Shown one piece after another: positions 1-8,735 of a DNA stretch of 64,000 nt. A model generated the notes under the pieces. The model did not search any database. It was not told where the DNA came from and worked only from the letters and a program-made list of their open reading frames with translations. Origin of the DNA: Anoxybacillus thermarum (GTDB lineage Bacteria > Bacillota > Bacilli > Bacillales > Anoxybacillaceae); the NCBI RefSeq assembly GCF_000836725.1, contig NZ_JXTH01000003.1, forward strand, positions 33,090-97,089, written 5' to 3'. Both the position numbers and the translations under genes were made by a program. Each line of letters begins with the position of its first letter. Position 1 is the first letter of the stretch.

Positions 1-1
1 C

Positions 2-970
2 GACCGTTCATTACGGATGGAATATATGCAAATTGGCCGCCGTTCAAAAACAGACGTATGTGTTTGTTATATTGAAGATATTGCTAATTCGACGATTGTG
101 GAAGAAGTAAAACAGTCATTAGCGAAAATTGATACAGACGGTTTGCCGATGGGAGAAAAAACGGTGGAGGAATTTATTTCAGGCCGACACTTTAATCCGT
201 ATCCTGTCGTTCGATATACAGAAAGGCCAGATACAGCCGCCGCTCATTTATATGAAGGACACGTGCTTATTTTTGTTGATGGGTCTCCGAGCGTATTAAT
301 TACACCAGCCACGTTTTGGCATCATTTACAACATGCAGAAGAATACAGAAATAAGCCGATTGTTGGCGCGTATTTGCGCTTCGTTCGTTTTCTTGCGGTA
401 TGGTTATCTATTTTTTTATTGCCGCTTTGGTATATGTGGATGAAAACGCCAGAACTCGTTCCACACGCTTTATCGTTCGTTGCAAAATCAAGTGAAGGGA
501 ACATTCCGTTGTTTGGGCAAATATTGCTCATCGAATTTGGGCTAGATATGTTGCGGATGGCAGCTATTCACACTCCATCTGCCTTAGCTACAGCGCTTGG
601 GCTCGTTGCTGCGTTAATGATTGGTGGAATTGCGGTGGAAGTTGGCTTATTTTCTAACGAAGTCATTTTATATTTTGCGATGGCAACGATCGGGACGTTT
701 GCGACACCGAGTTATGAGCTTGGGTTAGCCAACAGGCTCGTTCGGCTTGCATTGCTCGTTGTGACAGCGTTGTTCGGCGTCATTGGCTATGTAGTTGGAA
801 TTACTGTATGGTTAATGATGCTTGCGCGCATGCAATCGTTTGGTGTCCCGTATTTATGGCCGTTTATTCCATTTTCGTATCGTGGAATGCGCGATGTGCT
901 TATTCGCTCTCCGATTCCGTTAAAAAATCGTCGTCCAACGGTCTTACATCCAAAAGATCCAGATCGGTAA
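2..970 (+). CDS. GerA-family spore germination protein, SpoVAF-like (5' end outside window)
   Basis: The reading frame is open to the left edge, so this is the C-terminal part of a larger membrane protein (family members are near 490 residues; about 322 are visible). Seen: the GerA soluble-domain signature, with a YIEDIAN motif about 25 residues in, followed by several hydrophobic segments and a tail ending RRPTVLHPK. Known: GerA A-subunits and SpoVAF sit in the spore inner membrane and act in germination and DPA release. The HLQHAEE and FATPSYELGLANRLVRL stretches resemble SpoVAF more than GerAA. In B. subtilis spoVAF lies in the spoVA operon, far from yqgQ, so this may be a paralogue or a moved gene; the missing 5' side would decide. 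Confidence 0.85.
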   Translation, partial: DRSLRMEYMQIGRRSKTDVCVCYIEDIANSTIVEEVKQSLAKIDTDGLPMGEKTVEEFISGRHFNPYPVVRYTERPDTAAAHLYEGHVLIFVDGSPSVLITPATFWHHLQHAEEYRNKPIVGAYLRFVRFLAVWLSIFLLPLWYMWMKTPELVPHALSFVAKSSEGNIPLFGQILLIEFGLDMLRMAAIHTPSALATALGLVAALMIGGIAVEVGLFSNEVILYFAMATIGTFATPSYELGLANRLVRLALLVVTALFGVIGYVVGITVWLMMLARMQSFGVPYLWPFIPFSYRGMRDVLIRSPIPLKNRRPTVLHPKDPDR

Positions 971-1006
971 AAGTGTGAAAAATATCACAAAGTCATTGTT
1001 CGGTTC

Positions 1007-1035
1007 TTGACGACCTTTTGTTTTCCTTATACATT
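1007..1035 (+). promoter_or_regulatory. Candidate sigma-A promoter for yqgQ-glcK
   Basis: TTGACG (1007-1012), 17-nt spacer, TACATT (1030-1035), about 45 bases before the yqgQ start. No strong terminator for the preceding gene is visible between 971 and 1006. The match is reasonable at -35 and only fair at -10. Confidence 0.4.
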
Positions 1036-1079
1036 TAGAATATGTAGATTGAAAATGCTTATATGCATAGGTGAAGAAA

Positions 1080-1313
1080 ATGAAATCCGTATACGATGTG
1101 CAACAGTTGTTAAAAAAATATGGAACGATCATTTACGTCGGTGATCGCCTTGCTGATTTAGAATTAATGGAAGAAGAAGTAAAAGAATTGTTTCAAGCGC
1201 AGCTCATCGACGTGAAAGATTACCAAATGGCGCTTCTCATTTTGCGCCATGAAGCGCAAATTGAACGAGAAAAAAGAGAAAAAGGGATGAAAGAACAATG
1301 GAACAATGGTTAG
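1080..1313 (+). CDS. yqgQ: YqgQ family small protein
   Basis: A 77-residue soluble protein beginning [15 protein letters not shown], the hallmark of the YqgQ (DUF910) family; its biochemical role is unknown. An upstream in-frame GTG at 1071 is part of the AGGTG ribosome-binding site, so the ATG at 1080, six bases after it, is the better start and matches B. subtilis. The charged, helical C-terminus overlaps glcK by 16 bases, so the two are co-translated, the same pairing as in B. subtilis. Confidence 0.9.
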   Translation: MKSVYDVQQLLKKYGTIIYVGDRLADLELMEEEVKELFQAQLIDVKDYQMALLILRHEAQIEREKREKGMKEQWNNG

Positions 1314-2263
1314 TCGGTGTAGATTTAGGTGGAACGACGGTAAAATTAGCGTTCGTCAATATGTATGGGGAAATCATTTGTAAGTGGGAAATTCCTACAG
1401 ATAAATCGGAACAAGGGAAACATATTACAACACATATTGCAAAAGCGATTGATGAAAAGTTGCGCGAATTAGATGAATCAAAAGAACGTCTTGTCGGTAT
1501 TGGCATCGGTGCGCCTGGACCAGTCAACATGGCGACAGGAGACATTTATGAAGCGGTAAATTTAGGTTGGAAAAACTTCCCTCTTAAAAACCGGTTAGAA
1601 ATGGAAACAGAACTTCCTGTCATTGTTGATAACGACGCTAATATTGCAGCAATCGGAGAAATGTGGAAAGGAGCGGGCGAGGGCGCGAAAAATTTAATTC
1701 TCGTTACGCTTGGCACAGGCGTCGGTGGCGGTGTGATTGTAAACGGTCAAATCGTGCACGGCACAAACGGTGCTGCCGGGGAAATCGGTCATATCACTTC
1801 CATTCCTGAAGGAGGAGCACCTTGTAATTGCGGCAAAACAGGATGTTTAGAGACGATCGCTTCAGCCACAGGCATCGTCCGCATTGCGACAGAGCGGCTA
1901 CAACAGACGGACGAACGAAGCCGTTTGCGTGATGTATGGAACGAAACAGGAGCCATTACTGCAAAAGATGTGTTTGATGCGGCGAAAGAAAACGATGCAT
2001 TGGCGCTACGAATCGTTGATGAAGTGACATTTCATCTCGGCTTAGCACTCGCTAACTTAGCAAACGGTTTAAATCCAGAGAAAATTGTCATTGGAGGCGG
2101 TGTTTCCAAAGCGGGAGATTTGTTGGCGCAAACGGTTGCTCGCCATTTTAAACGTTTTGCGTTTCCGCGTGTCGCTGAGGCTGCCGACATCGTCATTGCT
2201 ACACTTGGAAACGATGCAGGCGTGATCGGTGGGGCATGGCTAGTAAAAACAAATATAGTGTAA
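1298..2263 (+). CDS. glcK: Glucokinase (ROK family)
   Basis: Phosphorylates glucose to glucose-6-phosphate with ATP in the cytoplasm. Seen: N-terminal phosphate-binding loop DLGGTT (residues 9-14), catalytic Asp in DNDA (about 113), GTGVGGG (139-145), and the ROK zinc motif [10 protein letters not shown] (176-185) with a preceding GEIGH that supplies the His ligand. The 321-residue length is normal for the family. The start overlaps yqgQ, and the gene is followed at once by a strong terminator, so yqgQ-glcK is a two-gene unit. Confidence 0.96.
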   Translation: MEQWLVGVDLGGTTVKLAFVNMYGEIICKWEIPTDKSEQGKHITTHIAKAIDEKLRELDESKERLVGIGIGAPGPVNMATGDIYEAVNLGWKNFPLKNRLEMETELPVIVDNDANIAAIGEMWKGAGEGAKNLILVTLGTGVGGGVIVNGQIVHGTNGAAGEIGHITSIPEGGAPCNCGKTGCLETIASATGIVRIATERLQQTDERSRLRDVWNETGAITAKDVFDAAKENDALALRIVDEVTFHLGLALANLANGLNPEKIVIGGGVSKAGDLLAQTVARHFKRFAFPRVAEAADIVIATLGNDAGVIGGAWLVKTNIV

Positions 2264-2292
2264 AAACAGACGAGAAATCGTCTGTTTTTTTG
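2262..2292 (+). terminator. Rho-independent terminator after glcK
   Basis: ACAGACGA (2266-2273), GAAA loop, TCGTCTGT (2278-2285), flanked by an A-run and a T-run. Confidence 0.9.
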
Positions 2293-2528
2293 TCGAAAAT
2301 TTGTCGGTAAAAAACGTCTTGCATTTTCATAAGAAAAGGTGTAAAACAGTCATATGTGGATGCGCGACTTTTCTATTATATCGTCTATCGTTTAAGAAAC
2401 AGTTGCTTTTTTGTTAAGAAAGTATTAATATTGTCTTTGGTTAAGATAAAAAAATGTAAAAAAACGGATGTTCCTCATGCAGCATAGAATAAGCATCGGA
2501 TGTGAGTGGGTTAAAGGAGGGAGAGCAT

Positions 2529-4391
2529 ATGAAAAATTACCGTTTCGTTCTTTTAACGGTATTGCTTTTATGGTTGAAGACGTATTTAGTTTATAAAAAT
2601 AGTTTTGATATAAAAATTGAGTCATGGAAGCAGGAGTTCATTTTATTTATTAGTCCATTAAGCTTCCTGTTATTTATTTTTGGGCTTGCTTTATTTATGA
2701 GCGAAAAGCGACGGAATCGCTATATTGTGATCACAAGCTTTATCGTTTCATTCGTTTTGTATGCGAACGTCATGTTTTATCGCTTCTTCAGTGACTTCAT
2801 TACCATTCCTGTGTTGTTCCAAACGAACAACATGGGCGACTTAGGAAATAGCGTATTCGAATTAATGAACGTTTCTGACATGTTCTTTTTCCTCGACGTT
2901 GTGTTGCTTGCTTGGATGGCGTATAAAAAAGTATCGATTGCACAGTATGTGCCAGCGACAAAACGATTTCGCCGCACATATTTTATTGCAACAATAGCCC
3001 TAGCTTTATTTAATTTAGGGTTAGCGGAAACAGAGCGTCCAGAGTTATTAACGCGCACGTTTGACCGCGAAATGTTAATTAAAAACTTAGGTATATACAA
3101 CTACCATGTGTATGATATTATTTTGCAGTCGCGTTCAAAAGCGCAGCGTGCATTAGCGGATAGTAGTGAATTAGCAGATATTCAAAACTATATTAATGCG
3201 AACGAAAAGGCGCCGAATAAACAATTGTTTGGTATTGCGAAAAATCGCAACGTCATCATCGTTTCGATGGAGTCGTTACAAAGTTTTGTCATTAACAACA
3301 CTGTAAATGGACAAGAAATTACGCCGTTTTTAAATGACTTTATTAAACAAAGTTATTACTTTGATAATTTCTATCATCAAACAGGACAAGGAAAAACATC
3401 TGATGCGGAATTTCTCATTGAGAACTCGTTATACCCACTTGGTCGTGGTGCGGTCTTTTTCACACACGCGACAAATGAGTATAACGCAACGCCAGAAATA
3501 TTGAAAAACTACGGTTACTATTCAGCTGTATTTCATGCGAATAATAAAAGTTTCTGGAATCGTGATGTGATGTATCAATCAATGAAGTATGATCGTTTCT
3601 TCTCGATGACGGACTATCAAATTACGGAAGAAAATTCAGTTGGTTGGGGTTTGAAAGATATTCCGTTTTTTGAACAATCTGTGGAGCATTTAAAAACGTT
3701 GCCACAACCATTTTATACAAAGTTTATTACATTAACGAACCACTTCCCGTTTGAATTAGGGGAAGAAGATAAAATGGTTCCAGAGTACACATCAAATAGC
3801 CGAACGTTAAACCGTTATTTCCCAACGGTTCGGTATATGGATGAGGCGTTAAAAGTATTTATTGAGAAGCTGAAAAAAGAAGGATTGTATGAAAATTCCA
3901 TCATTATTCTTTACGGAGACCATTACGGTATTTCGGAAAACCATAATAAAGCGATGGCTCAATATTTAGGCAAGGATGAAATTACGCCATTTGATCATGT
4001 TCAGTTGCAACGTGTTCCGTTCATCATCCATATTCCAGGTGTGACAGATAAAAAACCGAAAGTGATTTCAAAAGTGTCTGGACAAATTGACGTGAAGCCG
4101 ACATTGCTTCATTTGCTAGGCATTGATACACGCAATCAAATTCATTTTGGTGAAGATTTATTCTCAAAAGATAAACTTGATTTCGTCGTTCTTCGTGACG
4201 GTAGTTTTGTGACAAAAGATTATGTATATACGAAAAACGCATGTTACGATAAAAAAACAGGAACAGAAGTCGATGCATCCTATTGCGAGCCGTATATGGA
4301 GAAGGCGCGGCAAGAGCTTGATTACTCTGACAAAATTGTATATGGCGACTTGTTGCGCTTCTACAATAAACAACAAGAAAATAAACAATAA
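2529..4391 (+). CDS. yqgS: Lipoteichoic acid synthase-type phosphoglycerol transferase (YqgS-like)
   Basis: Membrane enzyme of the LtaS family, which transfers glycerol-1-phosphate from phosphatidylglycerol to build lipoteichoic acid outside the cell. Seen: five hydrophobic segments in the first 165 residues, then a sulfatase-like extracellular domain. The catalytic set is present: Glu in MESL (248), nucleophile Thr in GQGKTSD (290), Asp-His in YGDHYG (464-465), plus the conserved NHFPFE. The 620-residue length fits. The ATG at 2529 follows AAAGGAGG; an earlier GTG at 2502 lies before that site and is not used. By position this is YqgS rather than the housekeeping LtaS. In the 236-base stretch 2293-2528 I see only A/T-rich sequence, no gene and no convincing promoter. 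Confidence 0.92.
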   Translation: MKNYRFVLLTVLLLWLKTYLVYKNSFDIKIESWKQEFILFISPLSFLLFIFGLALFMSEKRRNRYIVITSFIVSFVLYANVMFYRFFSDFITIPVLFQTNNMGDLGNSVFELMNVSDMFFFLDVVLLAWMAYKKVSIAQYVPATKRFRRTYFIATIALALFNLGLAETERPELLTRTFDREMLIKNLGIYNYHVYDIILQSRSKAQRALADSSELADIQNYINANEKAPNKQLFGIAKNRNVIIVSMESLQSFVINNTVNGQEITPFLNDFIKQSYYFDNFYHQTGQGKTSDAEFLIENSLYPLGRGAVFFTHATNEYNATPEILKNYGYYSAVFHANNKSFWNRDVMYQSMKYDRFFSMTDYQITEENSVGWGLKDIPFFEQSVEHLKTLPQPFYTKFITLTNHFPFELGEEDKMVPEYTSNSRTLNRYFPTVRYMDEALKVFIEKLKKEGLYENSIIILYGDHYGISENHNKAMAQYLGKDEITPFDHVQLQRVPFIIHIPGVTDKKPKVISKVSGQIDVKPTLLHLLGIDTRNQIHFGEDLFSKDKLDFVVLRDGSFVTKDYVYTKNACYDKKTGTEVDASYCEPYMEKARQELDYSDKIVYGDLLRFYNKQQENKQ

Positions 4392-4422
4392 GCTAGCTCT
4401 TAAGATAGGGCTAGCTTTTTTC
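4390..4422 (+). terminator. Terminator after yqgS
   Basis: AAGCTAGC (4390-4397) pairs with GCTAGCTT (4410-4417), followed by a T-run. Confidence 0.85.
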
Positions 4423-4486
4423 TTTTAGCTAGCTATACATACGGACAAATGTATCGTTCATACAATACAACAAGGGGGAGAGAGCG

Positions 4487-5356
4487 ATGTACGATTTTTC
4501 GACATTGATGCGTGATATCGAACAACTGCAACATCATTCGATTGTTCGTATACATGAAATTGGACGAAGTGTGCTACACAAACCGATCATTGAATTGCAA
4601 ATTGGCGAAGGAGAAACATATGTGCATATGAACGCGTCGTTTCATGCGAATGAATGGATCACATCAGCAGTTGTGATGGCGTTTGTACGTGACTATGTGC
4701 AAGCATTAAAGAATAAACAACATCTTTGTGGATATGATGTACAATCATTGTATAAAAAAACGACGTTATCGATTGTGCCGATGGTCAATCCAGATGGGGT
4801 CGATCTTGTGCTACATGGAAAGAAAGCGGCTCAACATTATGAAGAAGAAGTGTTGCGCATCAACGAAGGAAGCGAAGATTTTTCACAATGGAAAGCAAAC
4901 ATTCGGGGGGTAGATTTAAACAATCAATTTCCTGCAAAGTGGGAGATAGAGAAAGAAAGAAAAGTTCCGAAAGCCCCTGCTCCCCGCGATTTTCCTGGTT
5001 TTTCTCCGTTAACAGAACCGGAAGTGCAAGCGATGGCAACGTTGACAATGGAGCGTGATTTTTTAAAAGTATTAGCTTTTCATACGCAAGGAAAAGAAAT
5101 TTATTGGGGATATGAACAATGTGAGCCACCCGAAGCGGAAGAAGAAGTGAATGAATTTGCGAAGTGGAGTGGTTATGTACCTGTTCGGTATATTGACAGC
5201 CATGCAGGATATCGCGATTGGTTTATTTTCAATTGGAAGCGATGTGGGTATACAATTGAGCTTGGCGAAGGGGTCAATCCGCTTCCGTTTTCTCAGTTTC
5301 ATTCTATTTACAATGAAAGCATCGGTATTTTTATGACCGCTCTTGCTCGTACGTAA
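4487..5356 (+). CDS. yqgT: M14-family zinc carboxypeptidase (YqgT-like peptidoglycan peptidase)
   Basis: A 289-residue M14 metallopeptidase. Seen: zinc ligands His53 and Glu56 in FHANE, third ligand His199 in AFHTQG, substrate Arg140 in RGVDLNN, and catalytic Glu258 in TIELGEG. Known: relatives hydrolyse gamma-D-glutamyl-diamino-acid bonds of peptidoglycan fragments. There is no signal peptide and no LysM repeat, and it is shorter than the roughly 376 residues of B. subtilis YqgT, so it looks like a catalytic domain alone acting in the cytoplasm. The ATG follows AAGGGGGAG. Confidence 0.88.
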   Translation: MYDFSTLMRDIEQLQHHSIVRIHEIGRSVLHKPIIELQIGEGETYVHMNASFHANEWITSAVVMAFVRDYVQALKNKQHLCGYDVQSLYKKTTLSIVPMVNPDGVDLVLHGKKAAQHYEEEVLRINEGSEDFSQWKANIRGVDLNNQFPAKWEIEKERKVPKAPAPRDFPGFSPLTEPEVQAMATLTMERDFLKVLAFHTQGKEIYWGYEQCEPPEAEEEVNEFAKWSGYVPVRYIDSHAGYRDWFIFNWKRCGYTIELGEGVNPLPFSQFHSIYNESIGIFMTALART

Positions 5357-5384
5357 AAAGACGCCGATACGTTGGCGTCTTTTT
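5355..5384. terminator. Bidirectional terminator between yqgT and yqgW
   Basis: AAAAAGACGCC (5355-5365) pairs with GGCGTCTTTTT (5374-5384). The A- and T-runs let it serve both converging genes; it overlaps the last two bases of the minus-strand gene. Confidence 0.9.
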
Positions 5385-5568
5385 AATGGGCAACTGGATA
5401 TCCGTGATGAATAACAGTCATAATTGTAAACCAACCGAATACGGCAACTGTTCCGATCCCTAGCAATACGCCAAGGAAATTTTTCTCGCGAAACGAACGA
5501 ATGACACCGTAAGCAGCGAGCAATGTGACTAACGTAAAAATCACGACTAAAATAATTCCTGTTGGCAT
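5383..5568 (-). CDS. yqgW: DUF2759 small membrane protein (YqgW-like)
   Basis: A 61-residue protein with two hydrophobic segments around a short basic linker (SFREKN) and the conserved end VIHHGYPVAH. It matches the DUF2759/YqgW family of Bacillaceae, whose function is unknown. Its ATG is preceded on the minus strand by AAGGAGGGG. It stands between yqgT and yqgX as in B. subtilis and converges on yqgT. Confidence 0.85.
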   Translation of the reverse strand: MPTGIILVVIFTLVTLLAAYGVIRSFREKNFLGVLLGIGTVAVFGWFTIMTVIHHGYPVAH

Positions 5569-5699
5569 AACTTCCCCTCCTTATGTACACCGATTATTCC
5601 TTTTTCATTGTAATCGTTTTTGTTACGTTTGTCGAGGTGCAAAACGTATGTTGTTCGTGTACAATGTGAATAGAATATACAGAAAGTGAGGAAAATGAG

Positions 5700-6332
5700 A
5701 TGAAGTGGGAACGTATTCCTTTAGGTCCATTGCAAACAAACGCGTATGTGCTTGTTCATGAAAATGGGACATGTTTAATTTTTGATCCAGGTAGCGAAGG
5801 AGAAAAATTAATTCAACATATTGCGGCAAACCGTTGGACACCGTTAGCTGTGCTGCTTACACATGCTCATTTTGACCATATTGGAGCTGTGGACGATGTA
5901 AGAAACCGATGGACCATTCCTGTATATGTACATAAAAAAGAACAACACTGGCTTACGGATCCGATGAAAAATGGCTCTTTATTATTTATGGGAGAAACGA
6001 TCATTGTAAACGAAGCTGACGTGTTGCTTGAAGAAGAGCAAACATTGACGATTGGTGATTTCTCGCTTCAAGTGCTTGAAACACCGGGACATTCCCCAGG
6101 TAGTGTATCGTACTACGTAGAAGATGCTCAAGCGATCGTGTCAGGAGACGTATTATTTTCAGGAAGCATCGGTCGCACCGATTTACCAGGAGGAAATTAC
6201 GAACAGCTGTTGCAAAGCATACATCGCCAGCTTCTTGTTCTTCCTGAAGAAACGGTTGTGTTATGTGGTCATGGTCCAGAAACAACGATCGGGGCAGAGA
6301 TGGATACGAATCCGTTTTTGAACGGTTTTTAG
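5700..6332 (+). CDS. yqgX: MBL-fold metallo-hydrolase (glyoxalase II-like, YqgX)
   Basis: Cytoplasmic metallo-beta-lactamase-fold hydrolase of 210 residues, of the YqgX/YcbL group related to glyoxalase II. Seen: the metal-binding THAHFDH motif near residue 58, a later GHSPGS (third His), the Asp in SGDVLF and the final GHGPETT. The physiological substrate is not settled. The start at 5700 follows GTGAGGA; an ATG a few bases upstream is out of frame and stops at once. No plus-strand terminator follows: the only hairpin downstream carries its T-run on the other strand (see the small RNA). Confidence 0.9.
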   Translation: MKWERIPLGPLQTNAYVLVHENGTCLIFDPGSEGEKLIQHIAANRWTPLAVLLTHAHFDHIGAVDDVRNRWTIPVYVHKKEQHWLTDPMKNGSLLFMGETIIVNEADVLLEEEQTLTIGDFSLQVLETPGHSPGSVSYYVEDAQAIVSGDVLFSGSIGRTDLPGGNYEQLLQSIHRQLLVLPEETVVLCGHGPETTIGAEMDTNPFLNGF

Positions 6333-6334
6333 GC

Positions 6335-6420
6335 AAAAAAAATCCCTTCTCTATACAGAGAAGGGGGTTTGGGGGATGTTTTTATTCCTATAATGGGAGG
6401 GGATATAGTTAAGCTACTAA
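6335..6420 (-). ncRNA. Candidate C-rich trans-acting small RNA
   Basis: Read on the minus strand, about 85 bases run from a promoter (6453-6427) to a textbook terminator: CCCTTCTCT (6365-6357), GTAT loop, AGAGAAGGG (6352-6344), one A, then eight T. No minus-strand gene lies upstream that this terminator could serve. The middle is unpaired-looking and C-rich: CCCCTCCC (complement of 6402-6395), CATCCCCC and ACCCCC (complement of 6378-6363). Known Gram-positive regulatory RNAs such as RoxS/RsaE and FsrA use such C-rich loops to cover G-rich ribosome-binding sites. The transcript start is inferred from promoter spacing. I do not recognise it as a named RNA. Confidence 0.6.
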
Positions 6421-6458
6421 CTTAACAATATAACAAATTTAACACTATGTCAATAGTG
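6408..6458. promoter_or_regulatory. Two inverted repeats flanking the small-RNA promoter
   Basis: CACTAT (6443-6448) and ATAGTG (6453-6458), separated by four bases, enclose the -35 box. GTTAAG (6408-6413) and CTTAAC (6421-6426) straddle the expected transcript start. Placement at -35 and +1 is typical of repressor operators; the regulator is unknown and neither looks like a Fur or Rex box. Confidence 0.4.
6427..6453 (-). promoter_or_regulatory. Promoter of the candidate small RNA
   Basis: On the minus strand: perfect TTGACA (complement of 6453-6448), 15-nt spacer ending TGT, then TATATT (6432-6427), so the -10 has an extended TGN element that can offset the short spacer. TATTGT at 17 nt is an alternative -10. 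Confidence 0.5.
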
Positions 6459-6480
6459 AAAAAAGGGTGCAGATAAAAAA

Positions 6481-7551
6481 ATGTTAGAAAAAATGAGAAA
6501 TCAACGTTTGTCATACGCGGATTACATGAAGTTAGCATTGTACGATAAACAGTACGGATATTATATGCAACAAAAAGAAAAAATCGGACGTGCAGGAGAT
6601 TTTATTACAACGAGCAACGTCGGACATATCATTGGGCATGTATTTGCGAGTGTATTTATTCGTTTAATAGAAACATATGATGTTCCGCCATTTATATGTG
6701 AAATCGGTGGAGGGACAGGTCGATTTGCTTATGCCGTTTTAGAACAGTGGAAGCGCCAATCGCCAGACACGTTTGAAAAAGGCAAATATACGATCGTTGA
6801 AACAAGTCCGTATCATCGAGAAAAACAAGCAGAAACACTCGCTTCATTGATTGATCACGTACATATTGTTTCGAGTTTTGCTGAGCTTTCTCCTCCTTTT
6901 TGTGGCATCGTATTTAGCAATGAATTATTTGACGCTTTTCCTGTTCATGTCATTGAAAAACGGAACGGCCAACTTTATGAATGTTTTGTTGCAGTAGAAG
7001 ACGATCAGCTTGTTGAACAGTGCGCTCCGCTTGAAAACGAAGAAATTGTTGAATATATCGTTGAGCGGAACATTCAGCTCGTTGACGGGCAACGATTTGA
7101 AATCCCGTTAGCGATGAAAAAGTTTATTTTTCAGCTTAATCAAGCGATTGATGAGGCGATCATTTTTACAGTTGATTATGGGTATACAGATGAAGAGTGG
7201 AAACATCCAGCACGAAAACAAGGCAGTTTGCGTGGTTATTATCGTCATCAGCTTATTGATGATCCGCTTCGCTATCCGGGAGAAATGGATCTCACGACGC
7301 ATATTCAATGGGATGCGTTACGTTTTTATGGGGAACAAGCGGGCTGGTCATTTACTTATTTATGGCGTCAAGATGAGTTTTTATTGCAGGCAGGTATTTT
7401 GAATGAACTCATTGAACATCATGACCCGAATCCGTTTTCTGAGCAAAGTCGACACAATCGCGCCATTCGCTCACTCGTTATGGGCGATATTGGAAGAGCA
7501 TTTCAAGTGATGGTTCAACAAAAGAAGATGAATGTTCCAATTTTTACATAA
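6481..7551 (+). CDS. SAM-dependent methyltransferase, MidA/NDUFAF7 family
   Basis: A 356-residue protein of the COG1565 (DUF185) family. Seen: the N-terminal SYADYMKLALYD signature, an RAGDFITTS motif, the SAM-binding loop EIGGGTGRFA (about residue 79), NELFDAFPVH, and the late YRHQLIDDP region. Known: the mitochondrial member NDUFAF7 methylates an arginine of complex I; bacterial substrates are unknown. B. subtilis has no clear counterpart here. A weak ribosome-binding site (AAGGGTG) lies eleven bases before the ATG. It appears monocistronic and ends at a bidirectional terminator. Confidence 0.85.
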   Translation: MLEKMRNQRLSYADYMKLALYDKQYGYYMQQKEKIGRAGDFITTSNVGHIIGHVFASVFIRLIETYDVPPFICEIGGGTGRFAYAVLEQWKRQSPDTFEKGKYTIVETSPYHREKQAETLASLIDHVHIVSSFAELSPPFCGIVFSNELFDAFPVHVIEKRNGQLYECFVAVEDDQLVEQCAPLENEEIVEYIVERNIQLVDGQRFEIPLAMKKFIFQLNQAIDEAIIFTVDYGYTDEEWKHPARKQGSLRGYYRHQLIDDPLRYPGEMDLTTHIQWDALRFYGEQAGWSFTYLWRQDEFLLQAGILNELIEHHDPNPFSEQSRHNRAIRSLVMGDIGRAFQVMVQQKKMNVPIFT

Positions 7552-7581
7552 AAAAGCGATGAGGTGCACTCATCGCTTTTT
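7551..7581. terminator. Bidirectional terminator
   Basis: GCGATGAG (7556-7563) pairs with CTCATCGC (7569-7576) with A- and T-flanks, serving the methyltransferase and the converging yqgY. Confidence 0.9.
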
Positions 7582-7822
7582 ATTCGCCCACGCCAGGGAC
7601 CATCATAAATGTTGTCCAGTACGTAAATCCGGCAAAAAAGACCGTTAAATACGCACCGAAAATGTAAATGTACATTCTTTCTGTTAATTTTAAGTAGCTT
7701 AACAAAAGAAAGAATCCTGTTTGGCCGAGGAACAATAATGATGTTGTATGCATATGGCCAAGATAAAACATGACAGCAAAAATTCCTGTCCAAAATGACA
7801 AGACACGGAACATACGATCCAT
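7580..7822 (-). CDS. yqgY: DUF2626 small membrane protein (YqgY-like)
   Basis: An 80-residue protein that is hydrophobic almost throughout (three probable membrane segments) with the family signature MDRMFRVLSFWTGIFAVMFY and the ending VPGVGE. It matches DUF2626/YqgY; function unknown. The start follows AAGGAGGG on the minus strand. It is next to the regulator gene upstream, as in Geobacillus-type genomes. Confidence 0.88.
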   Translation of the reverse strand: MDRMFRVLSFWTGIFAVMFYLGHMHTTSLLFLGQTGFFLLLSYLKLTERMYIYIFGAYLTVFFAGFTYWTTFMMVPGVGE

Positions 7823-7891
7823 ATGTATCCCTCCTTTTCTGACCGTTTCCCTTACTTATTATAATGTACTTGAAATGGTTGTGTAAACGTT

Positions 7892-8590
7892 CTATTTTTT
7901 TAGAATGGCTTGATACGTACATGAATTACAGCCTGATGGCATAATTTCTTCTGTGACTAGTTCGGCGTTTGTAAACAATACTTCTAACATCCCTTTTAAA
8001 AAGGCATTATGCATATAGCAGACGGAATCCGGATGTGCAAATGCAAGTTCTTTAAACGGGCAGTTGAAAATTTCAAAATAAATTTTCCCTTGATTTTCGC
8101 TATAATGGAATGTCGGATAAAATCCTGCTGCTTCGGCCGCTTTTTGTAAAATGTTCATTTTTTCTTCCACACTTAACTGGTCAAGCGTTTGCATCGATTG
8201 AACGTGTTGTTGTACAAGTTCTTGACCGAATAACTTTCCTGTTTCATACAATGCTTGTTTCCCTGCTTCTCCTAGTTTCATCATCGCGTGGATCGCAATT
8301 TTTGATAACAGCTGGTAGTCGCGAAACGGAAAGTGAAGCTGAATGACATCATCAGATAGACGGTATAGTCTGCTCGGTCTGCCGCCTTTTCCTGTTTTTT
8401 TCGTTTCGGATACAAGCATATTGACATCTTCAAGTTTTGTTAAATGAAGACGAGCGACGTTCGGATGAATATGAAAAGCATCGGCAATTTCTTGGACAGT
8501 TACTTCTTGGTGTTTTCTAGCAATATACTGATAAATTTCGTAACGAGTTGGATCGGCAAGGACGCTCGTGATTTTCAATACTTGGTCCAT
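7892..8590 (-). CDS. DeoR/SufR-like winged-helix regulator with C-terminal cysteine cluster
   Basis: A 232-residue transcription factor of the COG2345 type. Seen: a winged helix in residues 1-70 (LADPTRYEIYQYI, then VQEIADAFHIHPNVARLHLTKL), a basic wing with GKGGRPSRLY, a helical middle, and a C-terminal domain with four cysteines: NCPF, C after 13 further residues, then GCNSC near the end. Known: SufR, in this group, holds an Fe-S cluster on C-terminal cysteines and represses suf genes. Here the cysteine spacing differs (C-X13-C-X29-C-X2-C), so metal or cluster sensing is inference. The target is unknown; a 23-base inverted repeat at its own promoter suggests autoregulation. Confidence 0.85.
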   Translation of the reverse strand: MDQVLKITSVLADPTRYEIYQYIARKHQEVTVQEIADAFHIHPNVARLHLTKLEDVNMLVSETKKTGKGGRPSRLYRLSDDVIQLHFPFRDYQLLSKIAIHAMMKLGEAGKQALYETGKLFGQELVQQHVQSMQTLDQLSVEEKMNILQKAAEAAGFYPTFHYSENQGKIYFEIFNCPFKELAFAHPDSVCYMHNAFLKGMLEVLFTNAELVTEEIMPSGCNSCTYQAILKK

Positions 8591-8622
8591 TATGTCTCAC
8601 TCCTATATGTTCATTCATTTAC

Positions 8623-8656
8623 ATTATAATACATGTATTTCCACAATGGAAATGCA
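8623..8656 (-). promoter_or_regulatory. Promoter and candidate operator of the DeoR/SufR-like regulator
   Basis: On the minus strand: TTTCCA (8652-8647), 18-nt spacer, TATAAT (8628-8623). TGTATTTCCA (8634-8643) and TGGAAATGCA (8647-8656), with a CAA centre, form a near-perfect inverted repeat that covers the -35 box and most of the spacer, the place for an autorepressor. Confidence 0.55.
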
Positions 8657-8735
8657 TATATAGGTCTTTTTCCTTATCTTTTTGCAACGTTCACAAAGTT
8701 TTAAAACAAATTACTGTACAAATATTAAACAAACA

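Noticed and set aside
6363..6402. G-quadruplex formed by the plus-strand G-runs
   Set aside because: Four G-runs exist, but one loop is about 19 bases; the runs are better explained as the complement of the C-rich small RNA.
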